A stretch of DNA of 27,717 nt from Verrucomicrobiota bacterium (lineage in GTDB: Bacteria; Verrucomicrobiota; Verrucomicrobiia; Limisphaerales; CAZBKV01): contig JAGHDA010000168.1 in assembly GCA_021160185.1 (NCBI GenBank), forward strand, positions 1-27,717, written 5' to 3'. Shown piece after piece: positions 23,237-27,717 of this stretch. Below the pieces are notes generated by a model. That model worked only from the letters and a program-made list of their open reading frames with translations, searched no databases and was not told where the DNA came from. Each line of letters begins with the position of its first letter. The first letter of the stretch is position 1. The position numbers were made by a program, and so were the translations under genes.

Positions 23237-23866
23237 CTACTTCTCCTTCGACGCGATCCAGGCGCGCTGATGCGGCCCGGAGGCGGCGCGGACCGCGCAG
23301 CCCAGCTCCGCCAGCATGTCGTAAATCGTCTCCGAATCGTGGAGAAAAGCCGGATGGCGGCGGCCTTGGGCGGCATGGATGCGGTTGATGGCCTCCACGC
23401 CCTCTCTCGTCCAGTCCGAAAGGACCAATCGTCCGCCGGGGCGAAGCACCCGCACGGCTTCCTGAATGATCGGCTCCGGATTCTCCAAGTGATGCAAGGC
23501 GTTGACCGAGACGGCCAGGCCAAACGTCGCGTCGGGCAACGGGAGGGCCGCCGCGTCCGCATGGAGAAACTCAATCCGGTCGGCAAGCCCGCGCGCCTTC
23601 AAAGCTTCGGCGGTTTCCCGCAAGACCGCCGCGTCGGTGTCCACCGTGGTGATCCGCACGCCTCGGGCGGCTAACAGGGCCAGGAAATGGCCTCGGCCCG
23701 TGCCGATGTCCAAGACAGGCTCGGAAATCGGCTCGATCTGGGCCATGACAAACCGGCGGGCGGCCTCGATGTCGATCCCCATCGCGCGAAGGCGCTCGTC
23801 GGTGGAAGAACGCTCCGCCGTCTTGCCTTGACCGCTCTGAGGATCGTGGTCGGATCTGGATTCCAT
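23237..23866 (-). CDS. Class I SAM-dependent methyltransferase
   Basis: A 209-residue methyltransferase. The SAM-binding motif I is VLDIGTGRGHF (51-61), the acidic end of strand 2 is in TTVDTDA, and the post-motif region NALHHLENPEPIIQEAVRVL and RPGGRLVLSDW are characteristic of the Methyltransf_11/25 group (UbiE-like). The ATG at 23866 is chosen because the first 47 codons of the longer open frame look unlike a protein family; an internal ATG at 23779 (MGIDIEAARRFV) is also possible. No specific substrate can be assigned. It converges with the MBL-fold gene (34 bp between ends) and follows the L-2-hydroxyglutarate oxidase-like gene on the same strand. Confidence 0.85.
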   Translation of the reverse strand: MESRSDHDPQSGQGKTAERSSTDERLRAMGIDIEAARRFVMAQIEPISEPVLDIGTGRGHFLALLAARGVRITTVDTDAAVLRETAEALKARGLADRIEFLHADAAALPLPDATFGLAVSVNALHHLENPEPIIQEAVRVLRPGGRLVLSDWTREGVEAINRIHAAQGRRHPAFLHDSETIYDMLAELGCAVRAASGPHQRAWIASKEK

Positions 23867-24029
23867 GGTTTTTCCCAATGCTCCGGAAATCGGCGGACGG
23901 ATTCCCAACCCGCCTTTCTCAGTATGCCCGCCGGCGGCGCGGGGCTCAAGCGCTCCCCCGGCCGCCTTTTTGCGCCCGAATCGAAACAAGCTTCGCCCGC
24001 CCGGCAACCGCAGAGCTCGGAACGCTCCG

Positions 24030-25229
24030 TCAACCCTCTTCCACCAGGCCGGCCAAATGTTCGCCGATGGCGAGCGAGGCCGTGGCCGCCGGACTGGGAG
24101 CGTTCAACACATGGAGCGCGCCGGGCTGTCGCTCGATATGGAAATCCTCCGCCAGCCGTCCGTCGGGCAGCATCGCCTGGGCGCGCACGCCCGCCCCGCC
24201 CGGCTCAAGATCCTCGGGCCGGATCTCCGGAACCAGCCGCTGCAAGGCGCGGCAAAAACGCCGCTCGCTGAGCGACTGGGCCAGCTCGCGCCGCGCCATG
24301 GCCGGATATTTGGCCAGAAACCGCCACAGTCCTGGAAAACTGAGCGCCTCAGCCAGATCGCGGGGATGAATCGTCCAGAAGCTGTAGCCTTCCCGGGCAA
24401 AAGCCAGCACGGCGTTGGGGCCGGCCTCCACGCCTCCGTGAATCAGCCGGGTGAAGTGAACCCCCAGGAAGGGGAAGCGCGGATCCGGGGTAGGATAGAT
24501 GAGGTTCCGCACAAGGCCCCGCCGAGAAGGCTTAAGGCGGCGGTATTCGCCCCGGAAAGGGACAATCCGCAGCCGGGGGCGCGCGCCCGCCATCCGCGCC
24601 ACGCGGTCGGCGTGGAGCCCGGCGCAGTTGATCAGAAACCGCCCGCGGAACGCGCCCGCCGTCGTCTCGGCGATCCATTCCCCTTTTTCGCGGCGCAAGC
24701 TCCGCGTCCGGGCGCGGAGCTGAACCTGTCCGCCTCCGGCGCGGACCTTCTCCGCCAACCGCTCGCACACTGCGATGTAATCGACGATGCCCTCTTCCGG
24801 GACGCGGATGGCCGCCGCCCCTCGCGCGTGCGGCTCGAACTCGGCGATGCGTTCCGCCTCCAGCCATTCCAAACCCCGAAGGCCGTTGGCCATGCCCCGC
24901 TCGAAAAGGGCCCGCAGCCGAGGAACCTCTTCCTCCGTCGCCGCCGCTACGATCTTGCCGCAGACCTCATGAGGAATCCCTTCATCCCGGCAGAAGGCGA
25001 TCATCTGCCGGATTCCGCGCACTGCCAGTCGCGCCTTGTAGGACCCGGGGCGGTAATAGAGCCCGGCGTGGAGCACCCCGCTGTTGCGCCCGCTTTGATG
25101 CGCCCCCACCCTGTTCTCCTTTTCCAAAACCACGATCCGCGCTCCCGGGCGCCGTTGCTGAACGCGCCATGCCGCGGCCAGCCCCACAAGCCCGCCGCCG
25201 ATCACCAGAATGTTCGCTGCCTCGGCCAT
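24030..25229 (-). CDS. lhgO: L-2-hydroxyglutarate oxidase/dehydrogenase-like FAD enzyme
   Basis: A 399-residue DAO-family flavoprotein. The FAD dinucleotide motif is at the N-terminus (ILVIGGGLVGLAAAW), followed by LEKENRVGAHQSGRNSG and VLHAGLYYRPGSYKA, which are diagnostic of LhgO/L2HGDH. Later landmarks are VPEEGIVDYIAVCERLA, the FLINCAGLHADRVARMAG segment, VPFRGEYRRL and FLGVHFTRLIHGGVEAGPNA, and the end NAPSPAATASLAIGEHLA. It oxidises L-2-hydroxyglutarate to 2-oxoglutarate, usually feeding electrons to the membrane quinone pool, a metabolite-repair step. The start ATG at 25229 is preceded by GGGAGGAA about 12 bases away. The 163-bp gap to the methyltransferase ATG suggests separate functions. 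Confidence 0.9.
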   Translation of the reverse strand: MAEAANILVIGGGLVGLAAAWRVQQRRPGARIVVLEKENRVGAHQSGRNSGVLHAGLYYRPGSYKARLAVRGIRQMIAFCRDEGIPHEVCGKIVAAATEEEVPRLRALFERGMANGLRGLEWLEAERIAEFEPHARGAAAIRVPEEGIVDYIAVCERLAEKVRAGGGQVQLRARTRSLRREKGEWIAETTAGAFRGRFLINCAGLHADRVARMAGARPRLRIVPFRGEYRRLKPSRRGLVRNLIYPTPDPRFPFLGVHFTRLIHGGVEAGPNAVLAFAREGYSFWTIHPRDLAEALSFPGLWRFLAKYPAMARRELAQSLSERRFCRALQRLVPEIRPEDLEPGGAGVRAQAMLPDGRLAEDFHIERQPGALHVLNAPSPAATASLAIGEHLAGLVEEG

Positions 25230-25379
25230 TGAAATTCGATTCCTCCCGCGCTCGAGCGCGCCCGTTTTACCCAAGCCGCTCGGCGCGCGCAACATCGGCG
25301 CCGCCTGTCTGATTTCCCCAGGTCGGGAGGGGAGCCACGGCCGGGAAAACGCCGCGGCGCCGCAGGCTGCAAGGTTCTC

Positions 25380-25408
25380 TTGTCCCTCCGGCTCCCCCGC
25401 CCTATCCT
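25380..25408 (+). promoter_or_regulatory. Candidate promoter giving a leaderless transcript
   Basis: TTGTCC (25380-25385), a 17-bp spacer and TATCCT (25403-25408) lie directly before the ATG at 25415. Transcription would start at or next to the ATG, which would explain the absence of a ribosome site. Confidence 0.3.
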
Positions 25409-25414
25409 GCCCGC

Positions 25415-26320
25415 ATGAAGACAAGCGTGAAGACAAAGCATTTTGTCGGTTTTCTCGCGACGGCCCTGGCTCTCAGCGCCGCGTGCGGCCGGACCGCCGA
25501 GCGGGCTGTGGATATGCCTCGCCCGCTCATCAAGGTGATGACTTTCAACATCCGCTACGGAGCGGCGAATGACGGCGCAAACAGTTGGCAATTTCGTCGG
25601 GGCCTGACGGCTGAAGCCATCTTGGCCTTCCAACCCGACCTTTTGGGAATGCAAGAGGTTCTGGCGTTCCAAGCAAAGTACCTCCGCGCCCAGCTTCCCG
25701 GCTACGGGTTCCACGGGGTCGGCCGCGAAGACGGGCGGGAGAAAGGCGAGTTCTGCCCGGTGATGTTTCGAACCGATCGGTTTGCAAAACTCGGCGGAGG
25801 GCATTTCTGGCTCAGCGAAACCCCGTCGGTTCCGGGAAGCAAAAGCTGGGATTCCTCCCTGCCGCGGATGGTGTCCTGGGTGACGCTCCGCGACCGGCGG
25901 ACCGGTCGGGAGTTTGTCTACGCCAACACGCATTTCGACCACCGCGGCCCGAAGGCCCGGCTCGAATCGGCGCGACTCATCCGCCGGCAAGCTCAGAAAT
26001 TATGGGCCGGAAAGCCGGTGATCCTCACAGGAGACTTCAACGCAGCTGAAGGCTCCCCGCCCTACGCAACCCTGGTTCAAGACCGGAACGGCGAAGGGCC
26101 GATATGGACGGACGCTTACCGCGTGATCCATCCCGAGCGCACGCCTTGGGAGGCAACGCACCACGGCTGGCGCGGCGTCCGGAAAGGGACCCGCATAGAC
26201 TGGATCCTTTACACCCCCGAGTGGGTCGCCCTGGACGCGGCTATCGTCCACATGAACGACCAGGGACGATATCCCTCAGATCACTACCCGGTGACTGCGG
26301 TGTTGCGTTCCGCCCGCTAA
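25415..26320 (+). CDS. Exported endonuclease/exonuclease/phosphatase-family protein
   Basis: A 301-residue protein of the DNase I-like EEP fold. The N-terminus (basic MKTSVKTKH, hydrophobic 10-22, then SAAC at 21-24) is a signal peptide and possibly a lipobox, with C24 as lipid site. Catalytic residues are visible: N45 (MTFNIRY), E81 (GMQEV), H173 and H176 (NTHFDHRG), D207 and N209 (TGDFNA), and D289-H290 (SDHYPV). This set predicts a metal-dependent phosphodiesterase or nuclease; exported members act on nucleic acids or on phosphoesters such as phospholipid headgroups. No Shine-Dalgarno is seen before the ATG. It is divergent from the lhgO-like gene. Confidence 0.9.
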   Translation: MKTSVKTKHFVGFLATALALSAACGRTAERAVDMPRPLIKVMTFNIRYGAANDGANSWQFRRGLTAEAILAFQPDLLGMQEVLAFQAKYLRAQLPGYGFHGVGREDGREKGEFCPVMFRTDRFAKLGGGHFWLSETPSVPGSKSWDSSLPRMVSWVTLRDRRTGREFVYANTHFDHRGPKARLESARLIRRQAQKLWAGKPVILTGDFNAAEGSPPYATLVQDRNGEGPIWTDAYRVIHPERTPWEATHHGWRGVRKGTRIDWILYTPEWVALDAAIVHMNDQGRYPSDHYPVTAVLRSAR

Positions 26321-26395
26321 AAAGCAAAGCCGCTCGCCTGCCTTCCGAGTCGGCGGCCCTCCGCGCCCAGCTCATAACCCAGGGTCGCCAAGGCT

Positions 26396-27717
26396 TCAGG
26401 GAGCCGCGTCTCCAGGCTGCTCCTGGGCCGCCCGGAAGAAGAGAGAAACCTCTCCGGTAGGAAGCGGGAGCGTCGTCCAGGGCTTTTCCAAATCCACGAA
26501 GCCCTGGGGAATCCATGGGGCTTCGGGGCCCAGACGCTCCGCCCGCAGCAACTGATATCTGCCGCCCGGCGCGCCGTACAACGTCAGAACCGGCGCGCCG
26601 GAGGAGTCGAGCCGCGCTTCCAACAGGGGCGCGGCTCCCGCGACCGCCGTCCCGCCGCCATCGACGGCGGCCTCCGTTTTGTTCCCATCGCCGTCGTAAA
26701 CTGCGGCGTCCAAAACCTTAACCGCGGCAAAGCCGGGCGCCGCCTCTTCGTCCACGGTGAAAAAGATCCCGAAGCAAAGTCGGCCTTCAGAAAAGGCGCC
26801 TCCGGAACACGGCGTCAGGCGCACGAGAGCGACCCCCTGGCCTTGTTCCTCCCACGTGATCTTTGCCGGACAACCGCCCGCAATGGCCGCAGCCCAGTCA
26901 CGAAACGGGCCCTCCGGCAATTGCAGCCTCGCCTCCGCCTGGGTCGCGCCCCCGGGGACGCTCAGCGAAAAGAGCGCTCCGCCGCGGTTTCCCGCCAACG
27001 CCACGGACCGGCCGCCCAGCGCCGTTTCGGGTAGCGGTTCCGCCCGGAACAGACCGGCGACCGTCTGCGCGCGGCCGCCTTGGCCCCACTCCGTTTCCGC
27101 CGTCCACCAATATTCCCGCCCCGGATCCAGGCCGACAGGCGCCGCGGCGGTCTGAGCCGTTTCCCGGCTCTCTCCAGGCAACAACGGTTCGGAAAAATGA
27201 AACACGGCCACCGGGAGGGATTGACCTGAATCCGCCGAGAGAAAGACGCGAACCGTCCATCCCTCTTCAAGGGCCGCCTCTCCGAGATTTACCGTCGTCC
27301 AGGACAAACAAAGAGCGCCGCCCGGGGCGGCGGCGGGAGGCGCTCGGAAATCCCGGGTTTCCAGCGCGGCCTCCCTTGCCACTTGCAATCGGATCACAGC
27401 GTTGGTCGTCCGCCCAAAATCGAACACGCTGACCGCCGTGTATTCACCCGAGTCCGCCGGACGCGCCTTTTCAATCAGGAGCGTCGGACCGGTCTCCGCC
27501 GGCTGTCCGTCCCGAAGCCACTCAGTGGTCACGGGCTTTCCTTCCCACATGGGCGCGACCAGCTCCGCCCGCTCGCCCGACCGAACGGCCGCCTCCCCGA
27601 AGAAAAACCTGCCCGACCGCGGAACCAACGCCAGAGCGTGATAATCGCCCGCCGCAACCGCCGCAACGCCGGCCGCGCCTGTAGGAGCCTCGCATCGCAC
27701 TCCAAGCCCCCCGCGGG
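26396..27717 (-). CDS. RCC1-repeat / Ig-like domain protein (C-terminal part, runs off right edge)
   Basis: The frame is open from the right edge to a TAA/TGA-type stop at 26396-26398, about 440 codons; the N-terminus is outside the window. The first visible segment (VAAVAAGDYHALALVPRSG) is the end of an RCC1-type beta-propeller repeat, followed by an immunoglobulin I-set-like domain (TTEWLRDGQPAETGPTLLIE, then ADSGEYTAVSVFDFGRTTNA). The remaining 300 residues are beta-rich with fibronectin-like stretches (LDPGREYWWTAETEWG) and no catalytic motif. A GTG at 27700 could be read as a start, but the frame continues upstream. Such mosaics are large exported surface proteins in PVC bacteria. Confidence 0.75.
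   Translation of the reverse strand, partial: RGGLGVRCEAPTGAAGVAAVAAGDYHALALVPRSGRFFFGEAAVRSGERAELVAPMWEGKPVTTEWLRDGQPAETGPTLLIEKARPADSGEYTAVSVFDFGRTTNAVIRLQVAREAALETRDFRAPPAAAPGGALCLSWTTVNLGEAALEEGWTVRVFLSADSGQSLPVAVFHFSEPLLPGESRETAQTAAAPVGLDPGREYWWTAETEWGQGGRAQTVAGLFRAEPLPETALGGRSVALAGNRGGALFSLSVPGGATQAEARLQLPEGPFRDWAAAIAGGCPAKITWEEQGQGVALVRLTPCSGGAFSEGRLCFGIFFTVDEEAAPGFAAVKVLDAAVYDGDGNKTEAAVDGGGTAVAGAAPLLEARLDSSGAPVLTLYGAPGGRYQLLRAERLGPEAPWIPQGFVDLEKPWTTLPLPTGEVSLFFRAAQEQPGDAAP

Noticed and set aside
26319..26357. Possible minus-strand terminator between the EEP and RCC1/Ig-like genes
   Set aside because: GCCGC/GCGGC arms are only 5 bp with a 19-base loop; the T-rich stretch that follows is interrupted.

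Overview
The window is about 27.7 kb of high-GC bacterial chromosome. It contains no rRNA or tRNA gene, phage, insertion sequence or CRISPR array that I can see. The gene content suggests a Gram-negative of the PVC type (Verrucomicrobiota, Kiritimatiellota, Lentisphaerota or Planctomycetota). The grounds are a GldA/GldF/GldG-like ABC operon with a DUF4340 gene, a secreted VCBS/FG-GAP protein next to a secreted beta-galactosidase, and an RCC1/Ig-like surface protein. This placement is inference; there is no phylogenetic marker strong enough to name a phylum.

Layout. (1) 1-4906, minus strand: a tightly coupled operon of ATPase, permease, GldG-like auxiliary protein and DUF4340 protein. Two of its three junctions are 4-bp ATGA overlaps, and the last gene runs off the left edge. 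(2) 4907-5633: a gap whose right part holds a four-unit, 11-bp-spaced Pho box with a -10 element, directly ahead of pstS. (3) 5634-12880, plus strand: a complete phosphate-starvation locus, pstS-pstC-pstA-pstB-phoU-phoB-phoR. The last three genes overlap or are coupled. (4) 13062-15299, plus: priA, the replication restart helicase. (5) 15473-20077, minus: a secreted VCBS-repeat protein followed by a secreted GH2 beta-galactosidase. The beta-galactosidase frame is cut by one in-frame TAG 67 codons before the natural end, and a strong terminator lies just past that natural end. (6) 20213-23202, plus: a run of small genes: a His/Cys-rich 6-TM-like membrane protein of unknown function, an FmdB zinc ribbon, a membrane-anchored DUF302 protein, an AhpD-like CxxC protein and an MBL-fold hydrolase. 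(7) 23237-25229, minus: a SAM methyltransferase and an L-2-hydroxyglutarate oxidase-like flavoprotein. (8) 25415-26320, plus: an exported endonuclease/exonuclease/phosphatase-fold protein. (9) 26396 to the right edge, minus: the C-terminal part of an RCC1 + Ig-like protein.

How they work together. PhoR/PhoB would sense phosphate limitation and PhoB-P would bind the Pho box to drive pstSCAB uptake, with PhoU coupling transporter state to PhoR. The VCBS/beta-galactosidase pair looks like exported glycan degradation. The 20-23 kb run is the least explained part of the window and may be a redox or metal-related set. The most notable oddities are the interrupted beta-galactosidase, whose truncation removes the Trp999-equivalent segment, the well-ordered Pho box, and the uncharacterised membrane protein.
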